This document shows positions 22,412 through 35,669 of a DNA stretch of 64,000 nucleotides, in pieces (position 1 is the stretch's first letter; every line of letters starts with the position of its first letter). A program made the translations under genes and the position numbers. Source of the DNA: Anseranas semipalmata (Eukaryota > Chordata > Aves > Anseriformes > Anseranatidae); NCBI GenBank assembly GCA_013399115.1, contig VXAA01003403.1, positions 89,840 to 153,839 on the forward strand, written 5' to 3'. The notes beneath the pieces were generated by a model that saw only the letters and a program-made list of their open reading frames with translations, was not told the DNA's origin and did not search any database.

Positions 22412-25400
22412 TGTTTTGCTGCCTCTGCTAGTAAGCATCTTCTAGATCTGTGAAAATTCCCAAACTGGTTAGATACCCAATTCACAATTAAAATCAATAT
22501 GATTTAAATAATTTAAATGGCACTTCTGAAACCAGAGGGCTATCCTTATGTTCTAGTGAGACCAGAATTATGAAAATAGCATACCTATTTATTGTTCTTC
22601 CCCATGTAAAATTGAAAGAGCCAGAAATGTTATCACCGTGTTCAGATTGCAGATCAGTGGCAAAGTAAAGATGGGTGTTGTGTCTCCTGACTTCTGACTG
22701 CACTCCGCTGACCGTATTTTTCTAGGTAGAACACACACATCGGAGTAGTTCTGGTGCTTGTAAAATGTTCTTTGGAAAGGTACTAAGGAGTTAAGCTTCT
22801 GAAGGAATAATTACTTTCTGCTAAATTTGTGGGTAGATGCATCCTTGTGGGAAGAGTTCAGTTTTAAAACGCTAACGCTTCTCCCCACCCTTTTTCCCCC
22901 AAGGGTGTCTTGCTGGCCAGCTTGCCTTTTTATCCCTTTCTTTCCTTGTATGGTACAGAACACCATAATATCTGTAAACCTCCTAAGTATTTAAAAATAG
23001 AAATAACAATAACAGTCTCTTTTCCTTCTGTCCCAGTGTGTATGAGAAATACTTTTTAAAGAAGAAAAAAAGGCCAAAACGTGTGAGTGAAACGACGATC
23101 TTGGCAGAACCAAATGAGGGTTAGTTCTGCATTTAATTTGGAGCCTGAGGTTTGCACTCACTTTTGAAGCCGCATGAAATGTTTCATGTTCTGCTGAACT
23201 TGTGGGAATTCTGACTCCCTTAGTTACAAGCCAGCTGAAAATTTTATGATACCACTGTAAGGTAGCTCTTCTGGGTATGGTCAGAGAAGTCACTAGAAGT
23301 AGCTGGATGTCTTGGATGTGAGGGTAGAGCTTTATCTTTATGAGAAGCAGAGTAACAGCAAAACAGCTGAGCATCTTGTTAAGTGACCTTGCTGCCAAAT
23401 AGATAAGGTGTTTTTGTTGGTTTTCTGTGGATGGGTGATTTTGTTCTTTAGTGCAAGTTGCAGTAATTATAGTATTGAGTCTGGAGTACGCGAACTTATA
23501 CAGTTGGGTTTCCTTTTTTTGGTTTGGAAATAGTCTTTGTAGAATGGAGAGAATTATTTGTACTGAACAAACAGGAAAATGTGTCAGAAGATGCTTGTTG
23601 TCTGTTACCTTATTTACATTATTTTTCAATAGATTAATTTATTGAAATAGACCAGCTGGTTGTGTATATAAATTACGAACGTGGAAATAAATGTTTCATC
23701 TCACTACTGTTTCTGTGCTTTTCTTGGTAACGCTTCCCTTTTGAGATGGATGTTGCCAGCATCAAGGTAGATTTGAGACACCTGCTTTAAAAACAGAAGT
23801 TTGATTTCCTCCCTAAGCTGCAGAGCTGTAAACTGCAAGACTGGTAACAGGTTTAATTCCTAGTTTTTGGATTAAACTGTACAGACTAGAGCTAGGTGTT
23901 TTCTACTAATGCAGCCCTGTAAATCTGTTCTGGTAGAAGGAGACACTACTGGGACATTCATATGTGGTGGAAGATTTGAGGTAAATAATTTTTTGAATTA
24001 AAGAAACTAAATTTAGCAAAAAATCTTGGAAGTATATATGTAAACATGGCATGCTCTTTCAAAAGTAGCCAAGTAACTGCAGATACAAAATTTTGCTTTA
24101 ATTATAATTATGTATATAGAGATATTTATTTTTTTAAACATTTAAAGTTTGCATTGTTGGTTGTATTATTTGCGGCAGCATCACTTCTTTGTAGCACTGC
24201 ATTAGACGGGGGAAAAGTAAAAATGAAAGAAAATCAGATGAGAAAAAAACATTTCAATGTGAAGAGAAGAGCACGAGTGCCAAGTTGGATCTGTTGCTGG
24301 TGAACAGAAAGAAACAGATTCGTAAAATGTGTACAGAGATAAACTGCTAATCACTGAAACTGATGGAGAAGTTGTGGAAAATGGGCAAGAAATAGGGTAG
24401 GAAAAGAAAATTGGATTGGAGATTAATCCGATAAGGAAAGAAGTGGAGCAGAACGTACACTTGCATGAAGCTTACTGGAAGTAAGGCAAGATACCGAAAA
24501 TATAAATATGGCAGTTCATTTATAGCAAGAACCTTGCCTCGAGATTTAAAGATAGTGAGATTGTTGCCATGGTAAGTAAAATTATTGTTCAAATGACTTT
24601 TTTTTACTTTTGAACTTTTAGCTATTTATAAATACCGTAAAGGGGGGAATAGGAGGGTAGAACTATTTATGCTGCCATGTAGTGCCATTGCCATATTCCT
24701 CTTTTTTTTTGAGAATAGTGAGGCCTAGCTGAATTTATTCAGTTCAGCCTTTTTAAGACGCAGCAAGTGTAGTATCCACAACGCTGTCTGTTTATTCCGT
24801 GGAGGAGGAGGAAGAACGTAGTGTCATTTGTATGTTATATAATTACAGAATACCGACTGGGATGGAGGCTTCTGGGATGGGATTTCTGGTTGAAGATGAA
24901 AGAAGCCTTCTCAGCAGTTGGGGGGTGAAGGTTGCCCTGGTTGTTAAGCAGCTGCTGTGACTGGTGAAGGGGAGAAACTTAACCCCAGGTTTCCCATGTT
25001 GGTTTGATGTTGTGTTTCTGGGGTTTTGTTTATTTCTTTATTTATTGAGTTCATCCCGGTTCAAGAAAACTGTCTTTTTGCCTTCCGCTATGTACGGTGG
25101 TGTTTCCCTACTGGGTAAGTATTGCCTGCGATCCCTGTTCCAAGGTTTGAATTTCAGCTTGGCTGAATGCCTACTCTTTGCCTGTGTGCCATTTACCCGG
25201 CAGTTCAGATCGGTTTATGTTAGTGACTTGCCTTTGTTTCTCGCTCACACACGGCGTGTCACTTGGACGTTTTACCAGAGGTGGTATTTTCCCCTCCTTA
25301 GTGTTTTTGCAGAAAGATACATGACCAAGAATTCGTTTGTGGGGTCCATCTAAAATGTCGTATGTTTCCATATTTCATCTTATTTTAAGACCTATCAGTA

Positions 25401-26245
25401 CCACTACCTAGTTTCTATACAACATCAATGTACTTTGTTATTGCTTGTAGTTCTTGATTTTTTTTTTTTTAAATCTCTCCTGAGCAGATGATGTAGTTTC
25501 TTACTCAAAATATGCAGAAGCAAATAGAGTGCTTTACCAAATTGTGGCTATACTGTAATGGATCTTTTCATTCATCATCTGAACATTCAAATTCGATGGA
25601 AAGCTATTGTGTTAATTTGACAATGTTGTGTTTCATCCATTATTTTTCTGAGATCTTTTGAGGGTTGGGAGAGGCTGCTGAGGCTGAGAAGGCTTGGTTT
25701 CCTTTATACCTGTTCTTTTAAAAAATTGGCATGTTTCTTCCACATCTTTGGAACTGCTCTCTCTTTTTTTTTTTTTTCCTTCTCCATATGCTTATTCAAA
25801 TGCAACATGAAAAGTGGAGAAGATCTTTTGCTAGCTCTTCAAAGAAAATCTTTGGTGCAAGTGAGGTAGAATAATACATCCAACATTGACTTCAGTTTGT
25901 TACAATTTTAATAACGGAATTTAGAGACAAGACGGCTACTCTTTTGGTATATTCCTTTGTATCGTGTATTGCAGCCATTACTAGCACATTAAAGTGTGCT
26001 GAGTGTAACGTTTAACCAAGCAGGAACTTCTTAAGGGTAGACAAAGTATTTTGGATTTATTGTATTTTGATCAATTTTAAAGCCCTTTATGTAATTCTTA
26101 TTGAGTGCTAATATAATGACTTGTAAGAGCTGATTTCTAGTTTCAGTTGGTCCTACCACAGACCTTGTTCTATGTTTCTGTTAAAAATTACCTTGCAAAC
26201 TTTGTTCTTCTCATTGAGGTATTTCATTGTGCTATAAAGATGCAG
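22412..26245 (+). other. presumed intronic DNA
   Basis: Nothing recognised. The longest gap-free open frame of the window (22,991-23,629, minus, 212 codons) lies here but has no family resemblance and ends in a low-complexity Cys/Tyr/Phe run. T runs occur near 25,460 and 25,770. Confidence 0.45.
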
Positions 26246-26365
26246 GTTATCCCTGATTTTACAGATGGGAGAAAATGAGGAGCAGAAGTGAAATGGCTTA
26301 ATCCAGATCTCAGAACAGGGCAAGGCCAAAACTGTAAAAGGAATCCAGCTTTGGTTCTCTGGCTT
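26246..26365 (-). repeat. MIR-like SINE relic
   Basis: The + strand reads GGTTATCCCTGATTTTACAGATGGGAG, AAAATGAGGAGCAGAAGTG, then AATCCAGCTTTGGTTCTCTGG. This matches, in order, the reverse complement of the MIR-type core and tail (TTATCCCCATTTTACAGATGGGGAAACTGAGGC... ). An old amniote SINE on the minus strand, clearly diverged but collinear. Confidence 0.65.
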
Positions 26366-26776
26366 TTATTTTTACAGCTCAATCAAGACAGTGCAAGATG
26401 TCTGTAAGAAAGGATGTTGAGGCATTTTAATTGAAGTTTTCTTCTGGAAGATGTTGGGATAGTAGTAAAGATGCAAGCTTTGAAGCTTCCATTACGATCG
26501 ATCCTATGTCCTGGGAGCAATTTTAAATTTATTAATGCAATGTATAAATTAAGAGATCATTTTATAGTAGCATCTGTCGCAGAAGCGTGATAGTACTTTT
26601 CACAAATATTCAGTCTCTAGATGAATGTTGTCATAGATTTGCTATCAGTTAAGAATCAGGTAATAGGGAAGAGTATAAACTTAAAAAAAAAAAAACCACT
26701 ATTTTGGCAAGAAGTGCTGTACTCCCTCTGTCGGTTTTCGTATCTTTGTATGTTTGGCTTCCTAGAGAACTGAAAA

Positions 26777-26814
26777 GGTTATTTTTGGCCTAGGGCCGGA
26801 GGCTAAAAATGGCT
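26777..26814. other. inverted repeat
   Basis: ATTTTTGGCCT (26,781-26,791) and AGGCTAAAAAT (26,800-26,810) form an 11-bp stem with one G-U pair around an 8-base loop, extendable by four weaker pairs. No function assigned. Confidence 0.5.
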
Positions 26815-27233
26815 TCTGGAATCTTATAGCTCAGTTTGGCGTTGGACAGTTTTGTGCGGTAGTAAAATAACTGCAGTAATTGGTAGTCTCACTGAAGCAT
26901 TTCAGTTATGCACTTAAATGTTAAGCTGTGGGAGAGGTGGCCACGTGACACTTCCAACATCCAGTTTATCAGAAAAATGTAAGTCATGTTTGTCTATGAA
27001 GCAATGGTAGCCTGAAAAAAGAGAGGCTTGTCTACAAGTACTCTTTAAAGAGGAGTAAGAATGAATGTATGGTCTAGCCCCTACAGGGAAAGGCTCTAAA
27101 ATGAAGAAATAAATCATGCTATTACCACAGGAATGGTGAAGCACAAGCAGTGTGTTTGAGACTATAGGTGTGAGGACTAGGACTAGTCTTTGAAGTTTTT
27201 AAATGCTTCTATCCAGTATAGTAGGGTTTAATT

Positions 27234-27251
27234 AAAAAAAAAAAAAAAAAA
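27234..27251. repeat. poly-A run (18)
   Basis: Eighteen consecutive A on the + strand; no processed pseudogene is recognisable in front of it. Confidence 0.9.
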
Positions 27252-30071
27252 GACAAAAACACCAATTACTAGATATGTTTGTGTGAATGTATTACAAGCA
27301 GTGTTCTGAATATTTTCTGAAGAGTTTGGGTGATTACGTAACTGGGAGTTTGGAGTAGTCGGGGGAATGCTGAGAGGCTAACTATTTAAATCTGAAAACC
27401 TTGTGTCTGAAAAAGACTTCTGAGAAGGCTGGATATCACTTCCCTTTATTTCTCTCCCAAATCTGTTAGCTTTTTGCCAAATTGTTCGTATTGGAACAAG
27501 TGGAAATAATGCATGGTGCTGCATGAACTCAAAGCTGGTTTTTATCCAAGCAGAGCTTGTATAAAAATCCAGTCAGATTCATGTTTTGAGTGGAATCAGC
27601 ATGGAAAAATTCTGCATGGGAAGCGGCGTTGCTGTAGACGTAGCATATAAGCTTAGTGCAGTTGGAGTATGTTCCTGGGTGTGAGTCTATTCAATTGTGT
27701 TTAAAAAATCTGTTTTATGCTCTACTTTATGCACGATACAGTATTATTTTATCAAATATGTCTAAATACATTACTGATGCATGGAATAGGTACAGTCTGA
27801 GGATAGGCCAATCAATATATTTCTCCCTATGTCACAGCTTCTTTCATGCATCTTATTTGGTAGTAGTTATGATTAAGTTCTTAAATGATGGATACGTGAG
27901 CATAACCACTCTGTCTTTACTGTGAAGTAGTGTAATTAAATCCACAGGAAACCATTTTCCGAAAAAGAAAATTGTAGGGAGCAATAAGCTGTTAAGGCTT
28001 TTTGCCTTATTAATAGAAGATGCTTTCTTTTAAAGGAATTTTTCTTCATGCTGCAGTAATATTTAGTCTTTTCTGTCGTTCTTTACCAGATGTATCTCAC
28101 CTTATTTCATGCTGCTGTTTTTATTCTGGGGTCAGTGGACTATATTTGTTGAAGCATGGAATAATTGATGTGTCATAATACTAAAAGAGACTTTTATGTT
28201 GACACGGTTTGACCCTCTGCCTAATACTGGCCATAAATTACCCTGACCGAGTCATTGTATCTAGACCAAAAATTCGTGGCTCGTATATACTGTGTCGATT
28301 TTAAAGTATGCCAGTGATAATAGTATGATTAATTATGTTTCCTTTGGAAGTAAATAAAAGAAGTTGCACACACTAGTTTGTATTTTAGCTTCAACTTATG
28401 ATTATTTGTTCTTTACTTGCTTTAACTACTAGATGAGTTCTCGTACTATATCAGCTATTCGTTCCTCCACAGTTGTTTAAAACTTAAGCTTTACCTTTGT
28501 CTGTAATAACCGAGGAGCTTTGATTAATAAGGGGTAATTCCTGTTACTTAAACTGAGATGTTACTGCAGCTCTCCATCTAGCTTCCCAGAGAAAGGTGCT
28601 GCCCTTCTGCCTAGGGTGACCAAATGGTGACGTGGGTGGATTTAAACTAACAGGACAGGCTGTGAATTGTGGTGTTGGGGAGGCGGCACGTGGTTGTACC
28701 TGCTGCCCCTGTTGTGTGGCAGGTAACCACCAACCCGGCAGTGGCGGACAAATACTATCAGTGGGGGTAATGTGTGTTTGGCTTCTGTTCCAACAGTTGC
28801 TGTTTAATGCACCCAGATTTCATGGTGGTCATTTGTACCTTAGAGTCAATGTGAGCTTGTGATAATCATCACACCAAGACTATGATTGCATGTGCTGCAT
28901 TGCGTTTGTAAGTTTTCATCTGACAGCATTACATAGGAGCCTGTGTCTAACCTGCCACGTGCTCCAGGCCCTAACATATCTAGAACTTGGCCTTGTTGTT
29001 ACTTATTGTACCATTAACATCCATCACTGCGGATTTTATCAACAGAGATTTTGAATTCTAGGGGAAAAAGTCCAGAAAATCTTGAATGATGTTCAGTTGA
29101 GAAGAAATACATCTAAAAAATTTGATGATACTATATCCTTAATGCCTTTCTTGAGGAAATCATTCGGGTTCTCTGACTAGTCATTGGATGAACACTGCAA
29201 CCAAATCAAAATGACTGATGTTCTGGTATGAATAAATCAAAAAGGCTCTTGTAGTAGACATATGTTCTTATAAGGTTATAGAACATGATTTGTTTCAGTG
29301 TTGTACAGGTTTTAACTTCTGATGGTGTTTATTTAAATATATCCAAGTATTTTTTTTATTGCGATGCAATTACATCCTTACTTTTCATTAGTGTGACACG
29401 ACTGCAGAGAGTGCTATTAACCGATTAACACTGTAATTTGAATTGCTGACCTCCATGTGATTTGTTGTTTTTAAATCATCTGGTGAGATAAATGAGACCA
29501 TGATTGGTGTTAAGAAGACCTTAAAAAAAAAAAAAACCAAACACCTTAATATCTTGGTTAGAATTTGATGGACCACCTGACCCAGAGAACCATTTGTATT
29601 ATAAGAAATGTTTGCTTCTTAAAGCACTGTGATTTGTGGTGTTGCCCTTGCTTCAGGAAACATTTGTGTATCCTTTGGTGCTTTGCTATATGAATTAGGG
29701 ATGTAAAAATGAAAGTTATTTCTATTGTAGAAGAACATTTTAAATGAAATACAGGAAAAGTTGCTTTATAATTAAATTAAGAATTCCTCCTCGAGTATTT
29801 CTTCTAGAACATTATTGCTTGACAATTCTGTTTATAGAAACAGGATATTTTGGTTTTATGAACTGTGGATTTCTTGGGAACACATTTTAAGAAAGTGTTT
29901 GTTTGCCTCCACCCTTGGTGGAATGCAGATGACATCAGATTTTTTTATGTACTGGTGCTACAGCCAGTACATAAAGACCAGGTTTAGAAGTGTCAGTGAC
30001 ATAAAAGGAACTGAATGCTAAGCAGGCTTACTATTTAGGGTGAACTGGTGGTATTGGTGTCCAGGTGATCG

Positions 30072-30136
30072 TATCTAAGGCAACAGAACCTTAGATAAAG
30101 GTCTAAAAAAGGTCTTAAAGCTCTAAAAATAGAGCT
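30072..30136. other. two adjacent small hairpins
   Basis: TATCTAAGG (30,072-30,080) and CCTTAGATA (30,089-30,097) form a perfect 9-bp stem with an 8-base loop. AGCTCTA (30,119-30,125) and TAGAGCT (30,130-30,136) form a perfect 7-bp stem with a 4-base loop. Between them GGTCTAAA and GGTCTTAAA form a near-direct repeat. Confidence 0.6.
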
Positions 30137-31275
30137 GGAGGATTAGTTCAGGAAGGCTTGAGGACAAACAGAAAAGAATCTAAACATCTGTGTCAGACAG
30201 GTGTCTTGGTGATGAGAGGTGCCTTGAGTTGTTATAGCACAAACTTTGCATTAAATGGAGATGCCAATATTCAATGGTATGTGATGGCTGCACTTAAATA
30301 TTTTTCAGGTGTTTGAATTTTTCTTTTCTTCCATTAAAAAAAAGGAAAGGAAGTTTGGATGCACTGAAAGAAAGGAAAATGTAGACGGAAAGGGAGAAAG
30401 GACTCATTTACTCCTTCCACATTTTCATGTCTTTGTTCCAGATGTTAACTCTGGCATACTTCGGGAGCTGTACTCCAAAGATTTGGCCCCTACCTAGAGC
30501 TCAAGAGCATTCTCTTTCCTGCTTTTTTCCCCCCTCTTCTCTTCTTCCATATTTTGTCTTCTCTTCCTCCTCATGCCTTGCGAGCTTTATCTGGGACTCT
30601 GCCTGCTTGGCCCTCTCTAGGATTTCCTTTTGAAATAAGTTCTAAGCAGTGTATGCACTGCAACGTGTTCACTCCTTTGTTTTTCCAATAGTCTTATGTT
30701 GGCCTTTTCTCCTTCTCGGGGGTGTCCTGTTGGTAGTTTTATCTAAGCTTCTGCCACAGGGAGTGATGGCTTGGAAAAGGGAGATGGTGAACTCTTACGC
30801 AGCAGTTTTTAAGATAACTGTTCCTAGGTTAGGAAAGTTTTTGATAGCAGGTTTCAGAATATACCGAAATTAAAAAGTGAATGAAAGATGCTAATGGTAA
30901 TTTTGTATTTTTTTTTATACTATGGTATCCTTAGTTGACCAATTTTTACTTATACCATTTTAAATATTCTAAATAATTGCATAGGTTCCACTGTAGATCA
31001 CTGTGTGATCTTTCTAAAACATACCCCTTCGATTGCCTGTCTTGGCAAAGCTGTGTTACTTCTTTTGGTCTGCATCTCTATCTGTAGTTCTCTCCCACTT
31101 TTGATAATTTTGGTTCAACTGGCATTTGATGTTAGTGGTAACTGTTCCCCGTGGAAGCTTTTGGTTGAGATCTCATTACACTTCTTTAAACAGAATGTTT
31201 GTAGACCAAAAGGCAAGTAGCAGTTGAATTATACTCTTAGTTTAATAAAACCCTATAAAACTTTGTCTAAATTTC

Positions 31276-31370
31276 ATGGGATCATAGGATAATTCAGATT
31301 AGAAGGGACCCCTGGAGGTTGTCTGGTCCAACCACCTGCTTACAGCAGGGTCAAGTGTGAACCTGTGTAA
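31276..31370 (-). repeat. CR1 LINE, 3' tail fragment
   Basis: ATCATAGGATAATTCAGATTAGAAGGGACC, CCTGGAGGTTGTCTGGTCCAACC and CCTGCTTACAGCAGGG on the + strand are the reverse complement of a CR1 3' end, moderately diverged. Minus-strand insertion, truncated to about 95 bases. Confidence 0.85.
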
Positions 31371-32320
31371 CTTGGTTTTGCCAGCTGAAACGTATTTCAT
31401 GTAGCTCAGGCATTCACATATATCACGAACTCCTTTTGTAAATGCTGTGTAGCAGGCCATTTGGAACCTTCCTTTTCAGCTTTTTCTCTCCTCCTCAAAT
31501 CTAAGGTTTTCTATTTATACATCTTAAAAACCCTCTTTCTGCAGCTTCAAGAGGAGATTTCGAGCAGAGTAGCTGACTGCTGTATGTGTGGCACAGGTGT
31601 GATGTACTCCTCATATAGCGAATTTCTAACATTTCTGTGTTAGAAGCATACCTGAGGTGGTTAGATTCTGTTTACAACCACTCGCTTTATATTTACGCAA
31701 AATTTACCCTGACACCTTTTGTCCGCTGACATATTTACCCATAAACCTACTTGCAGAGTCTTGCTCAAAATGTGTATTGGTGTAAATTCTGACGTGCTTT
31801 GCATCTGCTACCAAATGGGGAGACTCATTGTTACTCTGTGTAGGGAATACTGGAGCAAAGACTTAGTTTAAAGCATTTTGCAAGTGCTTTTGCAACACTC
31901 TGTAAACAGACTGTGGTGGTCTTAGTTATTTTAAACCTACTCTGGATAGATTGGTGGTTCTGTATCTGAAAGATGTTCATGAGGAACTTGTAGCACTCAA
32001 GACTGAAATGCTCAGTAAGAACATTAGAACACAGATTTGTTGTTGACGTTGAGATAGGTGTTGTTTTTTTTCTGGTGTCAGCTGTAGAAGAATATCTGTG
32101 TTTAAAATTACAAAGCAGTTGAGGTATGGTTGTAAATTGTACATATTATAACAGATAATTTAAAATTAGAATGTCCCAAAGACAATTAAACAATCCTTAC
32201 TCATTTTGTGCCAGCAACAATTCTTTACTGTCTTCTGTTCTTAGAAGAAAGTAATATTACTTTTCATTTCTGCTAATTTATTTTAATAAGTGTTTTGGGG
32301 CTTATTGTTGTTTAGGAAAA

Positions 32321-32344
32321 AGTATGGTTAATAATAACCATACT
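32321..32344. other. perfect 10-bp inverted repeat
   Basis: AGTATGGTTA and TAACCATACT separated by ATAA. Could extrude as a cruciform or fold in RNA; no known role. Confidence 0.6.
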
Positions 32345-33119
32345 AATTACTTGGATCAAATATGAGCGTAAGTTGGTCCTGATGGCATAAGCAGGCGATG
32401 ATTGATCTATTGTGCCTTTTTTGCTTCAGATGCTGATTAATAGGTACCTTCAGAACGGAGTTTTATAGGAGTTTTCCTTCACATGAACCTCTTTGTTTTG
32501 AGTATTCTGAATTTGAGACTTACGTCATTTTAATATGCTTGTTCTGTATATTACTGTGCATCTAATATAACAGTGGGTTGTGCGGAGCCAATAATGGAAC
32601 AATAATTTGACTGTTAAAGATGCAAAACCTGTTTTTTTTGGTAAAATTAAACATTGCTATTAAGGGAATTGCTGCACAGTGTTCCTGTGGAATGTAAGGA
32701 TAATGCATAAGAATGTGATTCAAACTTTTCCCAGTGTTTTTATAAATTGAACAGATGTACTTGGACTTCAACAGATTTTGTCCTTAGGTTTCACATGCAA
32801 AATAAATTCTAATAGCAGAGAGAGCACTCAGGCTGTCTTGCTATTTACTTAAGGCTTTCTTGCATTAGATACTTGCACTTCAGCTGATCAGTTTGCTCAG
32901 CAATTTTGTACGATTGCTTTGTGCGGCAAAGTAGAATGCAATATCCAGGTGTTCGAAGTGCAGTTGTAGAAGTAATTGGGGTAGCAATTTAATAGTTTGA
33001 AACAATAGGATTAAGACTCCAGTGAGATTTATATTGCAAAGTATGAAAGTGCAGTATAGTTTTGCTGCACATCTTAAATTCATCATCACTTCTGACCTTG
33101 CTATGTATGTGTCGTCGTC

Positions 33120-33136
33120 TTTTTTTTTTTTTTTTT
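33120..33136. repeat. poly-T run (17)
   Basis: Seventeen consecutive T on the + strand. Confidence 0.9.
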
Positions 33137-35669
33137 CTGACAATTTGGTGCCCAGATGCAGGTAGGGTGAAAGCTAGGCGTGACCGAAATCACTGGGAAA
33201 ATCCCAACTGACTGATGTATATGAGATTTTCCCCCTTCTGAATTTCTAAAATGATACTTTGTGGGACTTAACTCTTGGTGACTTAGAAAACAAACGTGTC
33301 TCCTGGTGCATAAAGAAGTTTGTGTTGGTACAAAACCGTATTAAGGTTACACAGCCCCAAACTTTCTTTTAATGAGGGTGGTTCTGTAGTATAAGCTAGC
33401 TTACTGCCTTCTCTTATCTGCACGAACCTCAGCACAGGTTTACTCAGCCTGTTCTCTTGGCAAGGCCTCCTGTCACTGCTGCTGTATTTAGCCTGCTATC
33501 GGCATCTGAGTTTGGATAGTTCACAAGGAGCTGCAGCGTGGCTGAAGCCCCAGCACCGTCCGTGTCTGTACGCGATCTGCCTTGGCAGTACGGCTGCTGA
33601 AAGAGTTCTGCTTGCTCGCTGGCTGGTATGTATGGTCTTGCATGTTACGCCTTTTTTAATTCTTACTTTCAGCCTGTCGGGGGGGGAACTGTAGTGTCGT
33701 ATCAGCGGTAATGTGAATAAAATATTAGGCAAGTTTGTTCTTATATTTCAGTACCTGAATGTTAGAAAATAGTTTTCTGATATTTACATTAACTGCAGTA
33801 TTGTGGTATATTTTCATTGTCTGCAGTGTCACTACTGCATAACTTCATTAAATGTGGTCTTAATTGTGAAATTCCTCCCCTGCCCCCCACCCCCTCCATC
33901 ATCAAAGGAAGAGACTATATGGTGCAGGACAAATAGTAGTTTTCCTTTGGTTTCTTTGATATTTTTAGCAAATCAGCAGAAACTTTAGCTGTTAAAACCT
34001 GTTTTCTGAATCTAATCAGATGAAAATCTGAATCTGCAGGAGAACTCATCTGTGGCAAAACAATACCAGACTGCTTTCATGATTCATTCAGAGTAGTGTA
34101 ACAGGGTTTAAGCAATGAAGTACACCGAGGGCTGTTCTATTAAGCATAACTGTTGTGTGGGGGTTTGCTCCTTTTTTGTAAGGCAGCGTTGACTTGAAGA
34201 GCAGTAACAGATTTAATCAAGTGATGTCTTAGTAATTCTCATAAAACTCTCTTCCATGAATTGAATTTTCCATTCCTAGACGTGGGTCCCAAAATGTTTT
34301 CTACCTCACAAAATATTAGTGCAACATGTTACATCTGGGAGAAGCTGATGAGGAAGCGAACAGGCTGCAGTTGTGTTGGGAGGTGACGGGTATCCAACCG
34401 ATGTTTCATATGGGCCCTCAGAACGTGAAGTGGCTGGGTAGCCAGGACGAGGCTGTGCTGTGTGCTTTCTGTTGGCCTTTGTGGCCAACGGGTTGGAAAC
34501 AAGGAGCAATTGTGGTAGGTGAGGTGACTGGCTGCAGTAGCAAGCACAGTTATATTTTTGCTGTCTTAGCCGTGTTGAGTGGTTTTGAAGATGGATATGA
34601 TCGAATCTCCTTTACCTGTCTCTTGCATTGTCCTCGTAGATAGAGTAAGCTTAAGTCTTAACGAAAAAGCACAGTGAGGATAGTTATTTAGTGTATGCCC
34701 TATTACAATGTATTTCTACACTTTAGTGGCATGTTAGGTATTTTCCTTGGGGATTGCTCTGTGTTCCTTAATTTCCATTTAAAATGTTTGTCAGTGTACC
34801 TGGCAGTGAATGAACTGGAGGAAGTCAGTGCTTAAATAACATCATTTGACTGCATCATCTGAAATGTTTTTAGGGACTTTCCATTGGATTTCCATGGTGG
34901 TAATCAGTCGTTTTTTGTGTTCTTGGTCTCTCCTAGAACTGCTGTGTAAACATTGAGCTGCAGGTACACCCTTAGCCATTTTTACTGCAGCTTACTAATC
35001 TGGAGCACAGTTTGTAATTTATATAACATGAATCTGTTTTGCATGGTGTTTTAGTAGTTAACTTGGAATGGCACAATGAGTATATATGTGCTGTGTGTGA
35101 AACGAGAGTCAGATGACAAGGCTAAATCTTAGGACACCTGTTGAAATTTGTTCCTCCCCTCTTCTGCTTTAACCTCCATTTTACAGTAATGAAACTAGTT
35201 AATTCACAGAAGAGTTGAGTCTTGGCACAAATACCTAATGGCCTTTCTCTGACAGTGAGGGAAAATGAAGGGCTCGCCTTATCTTTTTGCAGAAAAAGAA
35301 ATTCTGAAGTGTAACCCTTTGAAAAGGGAACTGTTTCAAAGGAGACGGGCTGTGGTTCTCTAGATACTTTGCTTTCTCTGCTAGCTGGGCAGCACAGTGG
35401 TTCTGTAATTCAGAATGATCTATTTAATGAGAGAAAGTTTATGAAAACGAACATACAATTAACTTTTTTTTGTCAATCTTACTATGTTACTTAGACATTA
35501 AACTTGAAAAAAACAAAACAAAACAATTTTTAATAGCAAACAGTAGCTTTCAACTCCTAATAGAAGGACGTGGCATCGCACACTTAAGTACCTTCTTGTT
35601 TGTAACTGAGTTTAGTAATTTCTGACTGCATGGAAAAATCTTTTGCTACTTTTATGTGCCTTATTTATA

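Larger units (their letters stand above)
26366..31275 (+). other. presumed intronic DNA with inverted repeats
   Basis: No gene recognised. Contains inverted repeats at 26,777-26,814 and 30,072-30,136 (listed separately) and an A18 run at 27,234-27,251. The stretch 29,040-29,250 is less T-rich than its surroundings but shows no recognisable element. Confidence 0.45.
31371..35669 (+). other. presumed intronic DNA
   Basis: No gene recognised. Holds a perfect inverted repeat at 32,321-32,344 and a T17 run at 33,120-33,136. The region 33,420-33,700 is richer in GC and CpG than its surroundings and includes a splice-bounded open stretch (33,492-33,625) of doubtful meaning. A MIR-like snippet near 35,175-35,215 is too weak to call. 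Confidence 0.45.

Noticed and set aside
24964..25353. 129-codon hydrophobic plus-strand frame
   Set aside because: Same T-rich artefact; no conserved motif.
35175..35260. CTCCATTTTACAGTAATGAAACTAG, similar to the MIR tail on the minus strand
   Set aside because: Only one short word matches and the flanks do not continue the alignment.
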